A DNA stretch of 64,000 bases from Streptomyces sp. YS415 (GCF_023544665.1 NZ_JAMJFL010000004.1:62001-126000); one strand, 5' to 3'; shown: positions 51,904 through 61,416, counted from the stretch's first letter. Notes: generated by a model not told the origin, from the sequence alone. Numbers and translations: made by a program.

Positions 51904-53546
51904 AGCAGACCACGCCGACCGGTACGCACCCCGCGGACATACCCGCACCCACCCCTTCGAAGGCTGACTCCGCGGCCCGCGGTAGCGCCGTCATGGCCGC
52001 CGGGTCCGTCGTCTCGCGGGCCACCGGTTTCGCCCGCTCCGCCGTGGTCGCCGCGGCGCTGGGCACCATCGGACCGGTCGCCGACGGTTACGCGGTCGGC
52101 AACGCCCTGCCCACCATCGTCTACATGCTGCTCCTCGGCGGCGCGTTGAACGCCGTCTTCGTGCCCGAGCTGGTCAAGGCCGCGAAGGAGCACGCCGACG
52201 GGGGCGCCGCGTACACCGACCGGCTCGTCACGGTGTGCGTGGCCGCCCTGCTGGCCATCACCGCGACCGCGGTGTGGGCGGCCCCCGCGATCATCGACGC
52301 GTACACCGGCTACACCGGTGAGCAGGCGGCGATGACCACCGCGCTCGCCCGTTACTGCCTGCCTCAGATCTTCTTCCTCGGTCTGTTCACGCTCCTCGGG
52401 CAGGTGCTCAACGCACGGGGCCGGTTCGGCGCGATGATGTGGGCGCCGGTCCTGAACAACCTCGTCGTCATGACCGTGTTCGGTCTGTACCTCGCCCTCG
52501 CCATGGGCGGCGGGGACACCCTCACCGCGACCGAGACCGCCGTGCTCGGCTGGGGCACCACCGCCGGCATCGCCGTCCAGGCCCTCGTCCTGCTGCCCGC
52601 GCTGCGCGCCGCCCGGTTCCGCTGGCGGCCGCGCTTCGACTGGCGGGGCAGCGGGCTGACCCGCCCGCTCGGCGCGGCCGGCTGGCTGGTGCTGCTGGTC
52701 CTGGCCAACCAGGCCGCCTACTGGGTCACCACCCGGCTGGCCACGTCCGCGGGCCTGGACGGCGGCCCCGGATACGGCGCCTACAACAACGCCTATGCCC
52801 TGTGGGTCGTCCCGCACGGCATCGTCACCGTCTCCGTGGTGACCGCGTTGATGCCCCGGATGAGCGCGGCCGCCACCGACGGCGACCTCCCCGCCGTACG
52901 ACGCGACGTCTCCCACGCCCTGCGCGTCTGCGCCGCCGCCGTCGTACCCGCCGCCTGCGCGCTCCTCGCCCTCGCCCAGCCGGTGATGGCCCTGGTCTTC
53001 GGCCACGGCAGGACCAGCGCCGCCGACACGGCCGCCATGGCCGGGATCCTGATGGCCTTCGCGCCGGGACTGATCGCGCTGTCTGGCCAGTACGTCCTGT
53101 CCCGCGCCTTCTACGCGCTCTCCGACACCCGCACGCCGTTCCTGCTCAACCTGGTCATCGTCGCCCTCAACGCGGGACTGTCCCTGGCCGCCGCCCACCT
53201 GCTGCCGGCGCGCTGGGCCGTGACCGGCATGGCGGCGGCGTACTCCCTGGCGCTGTGCGCGGGGTGGGCGCTGACCGCCCGGGTACTGAGCCGCCGGCTC
53301 GCCGTCGAACGGGCCCTGCACTCGGCCCCCGTCGGCGCGCACGCCCGCCTGCTGCTGGCCGCCGTCCCCGCCACCGCGCTGGGTCATCTCGCCGCAGCGG
53401 GAACCGCACCGGCCGGAGCGATCATCTCCACGGTTGCCGGCGCAGCCGTCGTCGCGCTCGTCTTCGCCCTGCTCGCCCGTCCACTGCGCCTGACCGAACT
53501 CGACGCGCTGCTCCGCCGCGTGCGCCGCACAGCGACCCGGACCTGA
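51900..53546 (+). CDS. MurJ/MviN-type lipid II flippase
   Basis: A 548-residue MOP-superfamily exporter with about 14 helices. It opens with a soluble Thr/Pro-rich tail, then VVSRATGFARSAVVAAALG and ALPTIVYMLLLGGALNAVFVPEL, typical of MurJ. It lacks the C-terminal kinase-like domain of the mycobacterial MurJ orthologue. It should move lipid-linked cell-wall precursor across the membrane. It is coupled to the upstream FemABX gene and followed by the two-component system. Streptomyces has several MurJ paralogues; whether this is the essential one is unclear. Confidence 0.88.
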   Translation: MKQTTPTGTHPADIPAPTPSKADSAARGSAVMAAGSVVSRATGFARSAVVAAALGTIGPVADGYAVGNALPTIVYMLLLGGALNAVFVPELVKAAKEHADGGAAYTDRLVTVCVAALLAITATAVWAAPAIIDAYTGYTGEQAAMTTALARYCLPQIFFLGLFTLLGQVLNARGRFGAMMWAPVLNNLVVMTVFGLYLALAMGGGDTLTATETAVLGWGTTAGIAVQALVLLPALRAARFRWRPRFDWRGSGLTRPLGAAGWLVLLVLANQAAYWVTTRLATSAGLDGGPGYGAYNNAYALWVVPHGIVTVSVVTALMPRMSAAATDGDLPAVRRDVSHALRVCAAAVVPAACALLALAQPVMALVFGHGRTSAADTAAMAGILMAFAPGLIALSGQYVLSRAFYALSDTRTPFLLNLVIVALNAGLSLAAAHLLPARWAVTGMAAAYSLALCAGWALTARVLSRRLAVERALHSAPVGAHARLLLAAVPATALGHLAAAGTAPAGAIISTVAGAAVVALVFALLARPLRLTELDALLRRVRRTATRT

Positions 53547-53569
53547 CCACCACCGAGGGAGAACCACCG

Positions 53570-54250
53570 ATGTCCCGCGTGCTCCTCATCGAGGACGACC
53601 CTTCCGTGCGCGAGGGGGTCGAGATCGGTCTGCGCCGCCGCGGCCACGAGGTACGGGCGGCCGCGACCGGCGAGTCCGGTCTCGTCGCGCTGGCCGAATT
53701 CCGTCCGGACCTGCTGCTGCTGGACCTGATGCTGCCCGGAATGAACGGCGTGCAGGTCTGCCGGCAGGTCCGCGAGCACAGCCAGCTGCCGATCATCATG
53801 CTCACCGCGCGCGGCGACGACTTCGACGTGGTCATCGGCCTGGAAGCCGGTGCCGACGACTACATCGTCAAGCCCGCCCGCCCCGAGGTGATCGAGGCCC
53901 GGATCCGGGCCGTGCTGCGCCGCCTGGACGACAGCCCCGGCCGCCCGGCCATCGAGGTGTACGGCGAACTCACCATCGACCGGGTCGGACTGACCGTCAC
54001 CAAAGCGGGCCGGCGGCTCGCGCTCGCTCCCTCCGAGCTCAAGCTCCTGCTGTACCTGGCTGCCGCCCCGGAGCAGGTGTTCAGCAGGCAGCAACTGCTG
54101 GAGCACGTCTGGGAGCACAGCTTCTCCGCCGACGCCCGCCTCGTCGACGCCTGCGTGGCCCGGCTGCGCGGGAAGATCGAGGACGAGGTCGGCAGCCCGC
54201 GCTACGTCCAGACGCTGCGGGGCTTCGGCTACCGCTTCGGACCGCTGTGA
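53570..54250 (+). CDS. OmpR/PhoB-type response regulator
   Basis: A 226-residue regulator. The receiver domain has the acidic pair Glu8-Asp9-Asp10, phospho-acceptor Asp52 (LLLDLMLPG) and KPA near residue 103. The C-terminal winged helix ends YVQTLRGFGYRFGPL. GAGGGAGAA precedes the ATG. Its stop overlaps the start of the kinase gene (GTGA). Confidence 0.95.
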   Translation: MSRVLLIEDDPSVREGVEIGLRRRGHEVRAAATGESGLVALAEFRPDLLLLDLMLPGMNGVQVCRQVREHSQLPIIMLTARGDDFDVVIGLEAGADDYIVKPARPEVIEARIRAVLRRLDDSPGRPAIEVYGELTIDRVGLTVTKAGRRLALAPSELKLLLYLAAAPEQVFSRQQLLEHVWEHSFSADARLVDACVARLRGKIEDEVGSPRYVQTLRGFGYRFGPL

Positions 54251-55716
54251 TCAAGGGCCCCCGTCGGATCCGGGCGTTCGGGCTGCGGACGCGGCTGCTG
54301 CTCGCCTTCCTGCTGGTTGCCGCCGTCAGCGCGGGCACCACCGCCGAGCTGACCTACCGCGAGGCCCGCAACGCCCTGCTGGAGACCGCCCAGGACACCG
54401 CGGTCACGTCGTTCCGGGACCATGTGCAGCAGACGAGCTTCGCCCTGCCCCTGCGGGGAGGCGACAGCCTGGAGGAAGTGCTGCGGGACATCGCCCGCAA
54501 GGGCAAGCCGCACCCCTGGGTGGTGTTCGCCGAGTACGGGTCGATGCGCGCCTCCTCGGGCGAGAACCCCGAATCCACCGTCATCACACCCGAACTGCGC
54601 CGCACCGCACTGGCCAACCCGCACGGCAGCTTCGAGCGGGTCGTCAAGGACGGCGTGCCCTACCTGACCATCGCCATGCCCATGGTCTTCAAGACCAGCC
54701 CGGACAGCCTGCTGCCCAGCGGACTCGTCCTGTACGCCGTCATGCCGATGAACGACGAGCAGATCAACGTCGACGCCCTCCTCATGGCCGCCCGCGACGG
54801 CGCCCTGCCCGGCCTCGCCATCGCGCTGATACCCGGCCTCATCGCCTCGCGCAGCGTGCTGCGCCCGGTGCGGGAACTGCGCCACGCGGCCCGCAACATG
54901 GGAAGCGGCCGACTCGACACCCGCATCCGGGTGCGCGGCAGCGACGAACTGGCGGACCTGGCCCGCACCTTCAACGAATCGGCGGGCCAACTGGAGCGCT
55001 CCGTGCAGGAACTGCGCGAGGCCGGGGAACGCGCCCGCCGCTTCGCCTCCGACGTCTCGCACGAACTGCGCACCCCCCTCGCCGGCATGCTCGCCGTCAC
55101 CGAGGTGCTCGACGAGGAGGCCGATCGCCTCGACGCCGACACCGCCCGGGCGGTACGGCTGGTCAGCGCGGAGACCGGAAAGCTCGCCGTGCTCGTCGAG
55201 GACCTGATGGAGATCTCCCGCTTCGACGCACGCGCCGCCGAACTGAACACCGACGAGGTCGACGTCGCCGAAGCCATCCGCAAGACCCTGCAGAGCCGGC
55301 ACTGGACCGACGACAGGATCCGCGCCGACCTGCCCGACGACATCCGGGCCCGGCTCGACCCGCGCCGCTTCGACCTTGTCATCGCCAACCTCGTCGGCAA
55401 CGCCCTGCGGCACGGCCGCGCACCCGTCACCGTGGGCCTGCGCACCGCGGCCCGGCCCGACGGCCCGCCCGTGCTGATCACCGAGGTCGCCGACAGCGGT
55501 CCCGGCATCCGGCCCGAGGCGCTCCCGCACATCTTCGACCGCTTCTACAAGGCCGACGCGGCCCGTACCCGCTCGGCCGGCAGCGGCCTGGGGCTGGCGA
55601 TCACCCTGGAGAACGTGAAGCTGCACGGCGGAACGATCCGCGCAGGGAACCTGCCGGGGGGCGGTGCCGTCTTCACCGTCGAAATACCGCTGCACGCCGA
55701 GGAGGCCGGGACATGA
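54247..55716 (+). CDS. Membrane sensor histidine kinase
   Basis: A 489-residue kinase. Two helices (about 14-30 and 187-202) bracket an extracellular sensor of about 150 residues. A HAMP domain follows (PVRELRHAARNMGSG). The phospho-acceptor is His272 in SHELRTP. The N, G1 and G2 boxes are NLVGNALRHG, ADSGPGI and GSGLGLAI. It works with the response regulator; its signal is unknown, but neighbours point to the cell envelope. Confidence 0.95.
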   Translation: MIKGPRRIRAFGLRTRLLLAFLLVAAVSAGTTAELTYREARNALLETAQDTAVTSFRDHVQQTSFALPLRGGDSLEEVLRDIARKGKPHPWVVFAEYGSMRASSGENPESTVITPELRRTALANPHGSFERVVKDGVPYLTIAMPMVFKTSPDSLLPSGLVLYAVMPMNDEQINVDALLMAARDGALPGLAIALIPGLIASRSVLRPVRELRHAARNMGSGRLDTRIRVRGSDELADLARTFNESAGQLERSVQELREAGERARRFASDVSHELRTPLAGMLAVTEVLDEEADRLDADTARAVRLVSAETGKLAVLVEDLMEISRFDARAAELNTDEVDVAEAIRKTLQSRHWTDDRIRADLPDDIRARLDPRRFDLVIANLVGNALRHGRAPVTVGLRTAARPDGPPVLITEVADSGPGIRPEALPHIFDRFYKADAARTRSAGSGLGLAITLENVKLHGGTIRAGNLPGGGAVFTVEIPLHAEEAGT

Positions 55717-56309
55717 GGCATGCGCGCCGGCGCCGACGTGCGGCTGCCGCCGTACTCGCGGCGGCCCTGCCGCTGCTCGGAGCCTGCGGCATCCAGGAGA
55801 CCGACGTCATCGAGGCCGGCGGTCCCGCCAGCTTCGATGCGTTCCTCGACCGCGACGACGACATGCTGCTCTTCTTCCGTTCCGCCGACGGAGGACTGCG
55901 CCCGGTGATCCGTACGACCACGCCCACGGGCCAGTTCGGCGACGAGTACATCGAGGCGGGCTCCGGCGTCCGGGAAGTCCACAACACGGTCGGGCTGGTA
56001 CCGGTCGAGAAGGTCGTCGCCGCTCTGCTCAACGGGCCCCGGAAGGAGGACCGGGCCGCCGGCCTCGGCACCGCTCTCCCCCGGGCCGACGGAACCGCCG
56101 AGATCGATGCCCTCCCCGGGAACCGGGTCAGGGCCCGTCTGCCCTTGGCCCTCAGCAGCCTCGACCGTACGGCTCTGGCTCAGCTGACCTGCACGATCGC
56201 CCACCACTGGGACGGCGAGGGCCGGACCGTGGTGGAGCTGACGGGCCAGGACGGCGCGACGAGCTCCGAGACCTGCGGCCTCGCGATGCGCGTCAGGAGC
56301 GGCGGTTGA
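55713..56309 (+). CDS. GerMN-type lipoprotein of the two-component operon
   Basis: A 198-residue lipoprotein. Lipobox LGAC, Cys25, after a very basic start. The rest fits the GerMN fold (VGLVPVEKVVAALLNGP, later RARLPLALSSLDRTALAQLTCTIAHHW). It overlaps the kinase gene by 4 nt (ATGA), so it may modulate the kinase from outside, as the lipoprotein CseA does for CseC, though that operon has a different gene order. Confidence 0.82.
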   Translation: MRHARRRRRAAAAVLAAALPLLGACGIQETDVIEAGGPASFDAFLDRDDDMLLFFRSADGGLRPVIRTTTPTGQFGDEYIEAGSGVREVHNTVGLVPVEKVVAALLNGPRKEDRAAGLGTALPRADGTAEIDALPGNRVRARLPLALSSLDRTALAQLTCTIAHHWDGEGRTVVELTGQDGATSSETCGLAMRVRSGG

Positions 56310-56365
56310 CGCGGCCCCGCCGACAGTCAGTGCGTCATGCCGGCGAACACGTCTAGGGTCGTCCG

Positions 56366-58090
56366 GTGACGAGTAGCGACACGACCGGTTTTCCCGTCCT
56401 CGACGAGGACCGTCCGACACAGGCTCCCGGCACCTGGGGGGAACGGCTCCGCCGGTTCGGTTACGTCGCACGCCCGGGGCCCGGCATACGCGAGCGGCTT
56501 GTTCCGCCGTTCCCCCAACCCTCCGCCCGCCTGTGGCAGTTCTTACGTGTCGGCCCGGACCGGGTGCACCGCTGCGCGAGGGCGCTGGACTGGCTGGGGC
56601 CGGTGCTCATCGCCGTGCTCGCCGGGGTCATCCGTTTCTGGCACCTCGGCCGGCCGCGGGCCATGGTGTTCGACGAGACGTACTACGCCAAGGACGCCTG
56701 GTCGTTGCTGCGGCTCGGCTACGAGGGCACCTGGCCGGACCGCAAGACGGCCGACCCGCAGATCCTCGCCGATCCTCAGGTGATCCCCCTCTCCGACACC
56801 GGCTCCTTCGTGGCGCATCCGCCGACGGGCAAGTGGGTGATCGCGCTCGGGGAGTGGATGTTCGGCCTGGACCCGTTCGGCTGGCGCTTCATGACGGCGG
56901 CTCTGGGCACCCTGTCGGTGCTCATGCTGTGCCGAATAGGCCGCCGGCTGTTCCGTTCGACGTTCCTGGGCTGCCTGGCGGGCGCACTGCTGGCGGTGGA
57001 CGGCCTGCATGTCGTGATGAGCCGTACCGCGCTGCTGGACCTCGTGGTCATGTTCTTCGTCCTGGCGGCGTTCGGATGCCTGCTGATCGACCGGGACCAC
57101 GCCCGAGCCCGGCTGGCGGCGGACCTACCGGTCGGCGCGGACGGCCACGTCGGGCCGAACGCGCACACCGGTGACCGGACCGGGACAGGAGCCCGCCCCT
57201 GGCGGCTCGCCGCCGGCCTGTGCCTGGGACTCGCGGCCTCCACCAAATGGAACGGCCTTTACGTCCTTGTCTTCTTCGTGATCCTGACGTTGCTGTGGGA
57301 CGTCGGCGCCCGGCGCGTCGCCGGCGCCCGCCGACCGTACCGGGCGGTGCTGCGCAAAGACTTCGGCTGGTCGGTGCTCTCTCTCGTTCCGGTCGCCGGG
57401 CTGACCTACCTGGCGGCCTGGACCGGCTGGTTCCTGTCCGACGACGGCTACGCCCGTCACTGGGCCGACGGCCGCGGCGGCACATGGTCGTGGATTCCCG
57501 CTCCGTTGCGCAGCCTGTGGCACTACGAGCACGCCGTCTACGAGTTCAATGTCGGGCTGCACACTCCGCACACCTACGACTCCAGCCCCTGGAGCTGGCT
57601 GGTCCTGGGCCGCCCCGTGCTCTTCCACTACGAGTCGCCGAAGTCCGGGCAGGACGGCTGCCGCACCGCGGCCGACTGTACGCAGACCGTCCTCGCCCTC
57701 GGCACACCGCTCCTGTGGTGGTCGGCGTGCTGTGCCCTCGTGTACCTGCTGTTCCGCTGGGCGCTGCGGCGGGACTGGCGTGCAGGGGCGGTCCTGTGTG
57801 GGGTGGGCGCCGGATATCTGCCCTGGTTCCTCTATCAGGACCGCACCGTCTTCTCCTTCTACGCGGTCGTGTTCGTGCCGTTCCTGTGTCTGGCCGTGGC
57901 CATGACCCTCGGTGCGCTGGCCGGTCCGCCGGGCGCGAGCGACACACGTCGCACCGTGGGCGCGGTGGTCGCGGGCGGGCTCGTGCTGCTCATCGCCTGG
58001 AACTTCATCTACTTCTTCCCGCTCTACACGGGACAGACGATCCCGTACGCGGACTGGCAGGCCAGGATGTGGCTGGGCACGTGGGTGTGA
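56366..58090 (+). CDS. pmt: Protein O-mannosyltransferase (GT39)
   Basis: A 574-residue polytopic membrane enzyme of the dolichyl/polyprenyl-phosphate-mannose protein mannosyltransferase family. The catalytic Asp-Glu pair Asp103-Glu104 lies in VFDETYYAKDA after the first helix. About ten hydrophobic segments follow. The late FSFYAVVFVPFLCLA and the C-terminal IPYADWQARMWLGTWV are family hallmarks. It mannosylates secreted or lipoproteins during export. The symbol is by homology only. The GTG start has a poor ribosome binding site. Confidence 0.93.
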   Translation: MTSSDTTGFPVLDEDRPTQAPGTWGERLRRFGYVARPGPGIRERLVPPFPQPSARLWQFLRVGPDRVHRCARALDWLGPVLIAVLAGVIRFWHLGRPRAMVFDETYYAKDAWSLLRLGYEGTWPDRKTADPQILADPQVIPLSDTGSFVAHPPTGKWVIALGEWMFGLDPFGWRFMTAALGTLSVLMLCRIGRRLFRSTFLGCLAGALLAVDGLHVVMSRTALLDLVVMFFVLAAFGCLLIDRDHARARLAADLPVGADGHVGPNAHTGDRTGTGARPWRLAAGLCLGLAASTKWNGLYVLVFFVILTLLWDVGARRVAGARRPYRAVLRKDFGWSVLSLVPVAGLTYLAAWTGWFLSDDGYARHWADGRGGTWSWIPAPLRSLWHYEHAVYEFNVGLHTPHTYDSSPWSWLVLGRPVLFHYESPKSGQDGCRTAADCTQTVLALGTPLLWWSACCALVYLLFRWALRRDWRAGAVLCGVGAGYLPWFLYQDRTVFSFYAVVFVPFLCLAVAMTLGALAGPPGASDTRRTVGAVVAGGLVLLIAWNFIYFFPLYTGQTIPYADWQARMWLGTWV

Positions 58091-58108
58091 CCGTCGGCCG
58101 ACTGTGTT

Positions 58109-58537
58109 CTAGTCGGCGGCGATACCGCGGGCACTCAGGGCGTTCCTCAGCTCCGGGCCCAGGAATTCGGAGCCGAGGACGCGCCGGAGGTTCGGGAGCA
58201 GCGCGAGGTCGTCGAGGGAGGCTATGTCGAACAGGTCGTCCTCGCCGTCCCAGACGGGGGCGCACTCCTGGTACACCTGGTTGCCGCCGTCCATGCACAA
58301 CTCCTCGACAGTGGCCAGGAGTTCGTCACTGATCTCCAAGGACTCGAAGTGGCTGCGCGCCTCGGGCACCACCTTGTAGTCGAGGCCGTGCTGATGGGCG
58401 TACTCCCACGGGTCGTTGCCCAGCCCCTGCTCGCGCAGCAGACCGGCCAGGGAGAACTGAGGGATGAGGGTCTCGTCGATGTACATGAGCTGCTCGATGA
58501 CGACGAGTTTGAAGTTGAAGTCCTTGAACTGGGCCAT
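58109..58537 (-). CDS. Conserved hypothetical protein (DUF6892-like)
   Basis: About 142 residues, acidic and soluble. It reads KLVVIEQLMYIDETLIPQFSLAGLLREQ, then a helical part with VVPEARSHFESLEIS, ending in an acidic region. ATG 58537 is chosen although GTG 58543 is two codons earlier. No functional motif is known to me. It lies between the mannosyltransferase (convergent) and mscL. Confidence 0.65.
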   Translation of the reverse strand: MAQFKDFNFKLVVIEQLMYIDETLIPQFSLAGLLREQGLGNDPWEYAHQHGLDYKVVPEARSHFESLEISDELLATVEELCMDGGNQVYQECAPVWDGEDDLFDIASLDDLALLPNLRRVLGSEFLGPELRNALSARGIAAD

Positions 58538-58576
58538 GCGCACAACTTAGACGGCCGCACTGACATCGGGCTGCGG

Positions 58577-59026
58577 TCAGTGGACGGAGGCGGCTGTGGT
58601 CTGGGCGGGGAATCCGGGGCGGCCGGCCAGGTCGGAGGTGCAGAAGGCGCACCGGGTCGCCGCCGCGGGCACGGTGCTGAGGCAGTCCGGGCAGTCGGAC
58701 TTGGCCACGGGCTGGTCCTTGACCGGGTTGAAGCGCGCCTGCAGGCGGCCCACAGGCACCACGACCGCGAAGTAGATCACGGCGGCGACCAGGATGAAGC
58801 TGATCAGGGCGTTGAGGAACGCGCCGTAGGGGAAGGCGGTCTCGCCGACGGTGAAGGTCTGCTTGCTGAAGTCGCCCACCGCTCCGGTCGCCACGCCGAT
58901 CAGCGGCGTGAGGAACGCGGTGACGAAACCGGTGACGACGGCGGTGAACGCCGCACCGATCACGATGCCGACCGCGAGGTCGACCACGTTGCCGCGCAGG
59001 AGGAACGAGCGAAATCCGTTGAACAC
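58577..59026 (-). CDS. mscL: Large-conductance mechanosensitive channel MscL
   Basis: A 149-residue MscL. The N-terminal amphipathic helix and gate-lining TM1 read FRSFLLRGNVVDLAVGIVIGAAFTAVV. TM2 is ALISFILVAAVIYFAVVVP. The C-terminal tail has paired cysteines, CPDC and CAFC, a possible zinc ribbon not present in E. coli MscL. GTG 59026 is favoured by AGGAG 6 nt upstream. It releases solutes in hypo-osmotic shock. Confidence 0.93.
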   Translation of the reverse strand: MFNGFRSFLLRGNVVDLAVGIVIGAAFTAVVTGFVTAFLTPLIGVATGAVGDFSKQTFTVGETAFPYGAFLNALISFILVAAVIYFAVVVPVGRLQARFNPVKDQPVAKSDCPDCLSTVPAAATRCAFCTSDLAGRPGFPAQTTAASVH

Positions 59027-59140
59027 CAAGTACTCCTGAAATGGGGTGCGTTCAGGCACCGACCTCATGGCGTCCGTTCGGCCGCCGCCGGGCCATGCTG
59101 CCGTCCGCCCTCACCGGCGTCCAACTTCCTCACCCTTTAC

Positions 59141-59167
59141 GGTGAATACGGCGAATACGGTGAATGG
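59141..59167. repeat. Threefold 9-bp direct repeat
   Basis: GGTGAATAC, GGCGAATAC and GGTGAATGG lie in tandem just past the sigma-factor stop and 115 nt upstream of mscL. They may be regulatory or a slippage product. Confidence 0.45.
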
Positions 59168-59176
59168 TCCTCCCGG

Positions 59177-60139
59177 TCACCACTGGGCGATGAGCGGCGC
59201 GTCCGGCTCGTGCCGGCGCCAGGCTTCGGTGAGGCGGGCGAGGCGGGCGGGGGCGGCGATGCCGCGCACGGTCGCGATCCTGCCGTCGGCGATGTCGAAG
59301 ATCGCGGAACCGATGACCCGGTCACCGAGCACGAAGAGGATGGCGGGGGCGCCGTTGACGACCGCGTAGTGGATGGCGGGCGTGCCGCCGAGCAGCCGCC
59401 GCTTGGCGGGCGTGGGCTTGAGACCGGCCCGTACGACGGCGGCGATGCGCTGCGGGGTGTCGAACCGCAGCAGCTTCGCGGCCGTGCCGCCGGCGCCGTC
59501 GGAGACCGCGATGGCGTCGTCCGTGAGCAGCGCCACCAGCCGCTCGGTGCGGCCCGAGGAGGCGGCGGCGAGGAACTCCTCGACGATCCGGCGTGCGGCT
59601 GCCGCATCGACCTCGCCGCCGCGGCGTGCGGCGGTGATACGGCGCCGGGCCCGGTGCAGGTGCTGCTGGCTCGCGGACTCGGTGATGTCGAGGATCTCGG
59701 CGATCTCGGCGTGGCCGTAGGAGAATGCCTCGCGCAGGACGTACACGGCCCGCTCGACGGGTGACAGGCGCTCCATGACCGTCAGCACGGCCAGGGAGAC
59801 CGACTCGCGCTGCTCGAAGGTGGCGGCCGGCCCGAGCATCGGGTCGCCGTCGAGGAGCGGTTCGGGAAGCCAGGCGCCGACGGTGCGTTCGCGGCGGACC
59901 TGCGCCGAGCGGAGCCGGTCGAGACACAGGTTCGTGACGACCTTCGTCAGCCAGGCCTCCGGCACCTTGATGCGTTGCCGGTCGGCGGCCTGCCAGTGCA
60001 GGAACGCGTCCTGCACCGCGTCCTCGGCGTCGGTGGCCGAGCCGAGGAGACGGTAGGCCAGGGAGGCCAGCCGGTTGCGGCTGGCCTCGAAGCGACGGGC
60101 GTCGAAGCGGTCGGTGGCGGTGCTGTCCACGCTGGTCAC
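59177..60139 (-). CDS. ECF41-type sigma factor with SnoaL-like C-terminal domain
   Basis: A 320-residue extracytoplasmic-function sigma factor. Region 2 is LASLAYRLLGSATDAEDAVQDAFL, region 4 includes SYGHAEIAEILDITESASQQHLHRA, and the linker has WLPEP. The fused SnoaL-like domain carries DGAGG...AK, close to the DGGGK-type motif of the ECF41 group, which uses it instead of an anti-sigma factor. It starts 1 nt after the stop of the oxidoreductase gene; ECF41 genes are usually linked to an oxidoreductase or similar enzyme, as here. Confidence 0.9.
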   Translation of the reverse strand: MTSVDSTATDRFDARRFEASRNRLASLAYRLLGSATDAEDAVQDAFLHWQAADRQRIKVPEAWLTKVVTNLCLDRLRSAQVRRERTVGAWLPEPLLDGDPMLGPAATFEQRESVSLAVLTVMERLSPVERAVYVLREAFSYGHAEIAEILDITESASQQHLHRARRRITAARRGGEVDAAAARRIVEEFLAAASSGRTERLVALLTDDAIAVSDGAGGTAAKLLRFDTPQRIAAVVRAGLKPTPAKRRLLGGTPAIHYAVVNGAPAILFVLGDRVIGSAIFDIADGRIATVRGIAAPARLARLTEAWRRHEPDAPLIAQW

Positions 60140-60140
60140 C

Positions 60141-61343
60141 CTATGCGGCGGTGGCCTTCGCGGCGGCCGCGGTCGGCGTCGCCACCAGGCGGCGCTTGCG
60201 CTTGGGCAGGTAGAAGGTCGGGTGCGAGGTGGCCCACAAGGAGCCGTTGAGGATGGCGGACTTGATACGGGCCGCCTTCCGGCCGCCCATGTACGTCGGC
60301 TTGGCCCGGCCTTCGTCGTCGACCATCTGCAGAATCGCGTCGCGCCGCCCGAGGCTGATGTGGTTGCCCACGTAGGCCAGCTTGACGTGCGCGATCGGGC
60401 GGCCGGTCAGGTTCCCCACGATCGCCTCGATGACCTGCTTGCCGGTGTAGCCGGCCGAGGCGCAGGACATCGGCAGCGGTCGGCCGTTGTCGCCGACGGC
60501 ATGGACGCTGTCACCGGCGGCGTAGACGTTCGGGTGGGAGACCGAGCGCATGGTGCCGTCGACGACGATCCGGCCGTGCTCGGTGACCTCGAGACCGCTG
60601 GTGGCGGCGATGGGGTCGACCGCGAACCCGGCCGTCCACACGGTCGCGTCGGACGCCAGGACGCTGCCGTCGGCGCACAGCACCCGCGTCGCTTCGACGG
60701 CTTCGACGGTCGTGTGCTCCAGGACGGTGACGCCCAGCCGGTCGCAGGCCCGGCGCAAGTGTCCGCGGGCTCCGGTGGAGAGCTGGGCGCCCAGCGCGCC
60801 GCGGGCGATCAGCGTCACCGACAGGCCCGGCCGGGCCTCGGCGATCTCGGTGGCGGTCTCGATGCCGGTCAGTCCCTCGCCGACGACCAGCACACGTGCG
60901 CCGCCGCCCCGCTGCTCCAGTCGGTCCAGACGCTCGCGCAGGCGCAGTGCCGAGGGCCGGGCGGCGACGTTGAAGGCGTGGGCGGTCACGCCGGGGACGC
61001 CCTGGTCGGCGACGTGGCTGCCGAGCGTGTGGACGAGTGTGTCGTAGCCGAGTTCACCGCCTCCGGTGGCATCGGCCACGGTGACGACCTGCTGCTCGGG
61101 GTCGACGGCGGTGACCCGGGCCAGGCGCAGCTCTGTCCCCGTGCCCGCGAAGACGTCGGCGAGCTTCGGAGCCTCGACTTCGTGGCCGGCCGCGAGCTGG
61201 TGCATCCGCAGCCGCTGGACGAAGTCCGGCTCGGCGTTGACCACGGTGATCTCGGTGTCCGCCGGGGACAGCCGGCGGGCCAGGTTCCCGGCCACGAAGG
61301 CCCCGGCGTATCCGGCGCCGAGGACGACGATGCGGTGCTTCAT
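60141..61343 (-). CDS. NDH-2-like FAD/NAD(P)-dependent oxidoreductase
   Basis: A 400-residue type II NADH dehydrogenase-like flavoprotein. Two dinucleotide motifs are visible: GAGYAG at the N-terminus (FAD) and GEGLTGIETA near residue 155 (NAD). A late FAD-binding YAAGDSVH is present. The C-terminal VATPTAAAAKATAA tail is low-complexity. It would pass electrons from NADH to quinone or another acceptor without pumping protons. It heads the operon with the ECF41 sigma factor. Confidence 0.9.
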   Translation of the reverse strand: MKHRIVVLGAGYAGAFVAGNLARRLSPADTEITVVNAEPDFVQRLRMHQLAAGHEVEAPKLADVFAGTGTELRLARVTAVDPEQQVVTVADATGGGELGYDTLVHTLGSHVADQGVPGVTAHAFNVAARPSALRLRERLDRLEQRGGGARVLVVGEGLTGIETATEIAEARPGLSVTLIARGALGAQLSTGARGHLRRACDRLGVTVLEHTTVEAVEATRVLCADGSVLASDATVWTAGFAVDPIAATSGLEVTEHGRIVVDGTMRSVSHPNVYAAGDSVHAVGDNGRPLPMSCASAGYTGKQVIEAIVGNLTGRPIAHVKLAYVGNHISLGRRDAILQMVDDEGRAKPTYMGGRKAARIKSAILNGSLWATSHPTFYLPKRKRRLVATPTAAAAKATAA

Positions 61344-61416
61344 AAGGAGCTCCTGTCGGTTCGTTTGCCTTCGAGGGTTGAGCGGGACAGCGCCTCGATT
61401 GCTGACAGGAACGGCG

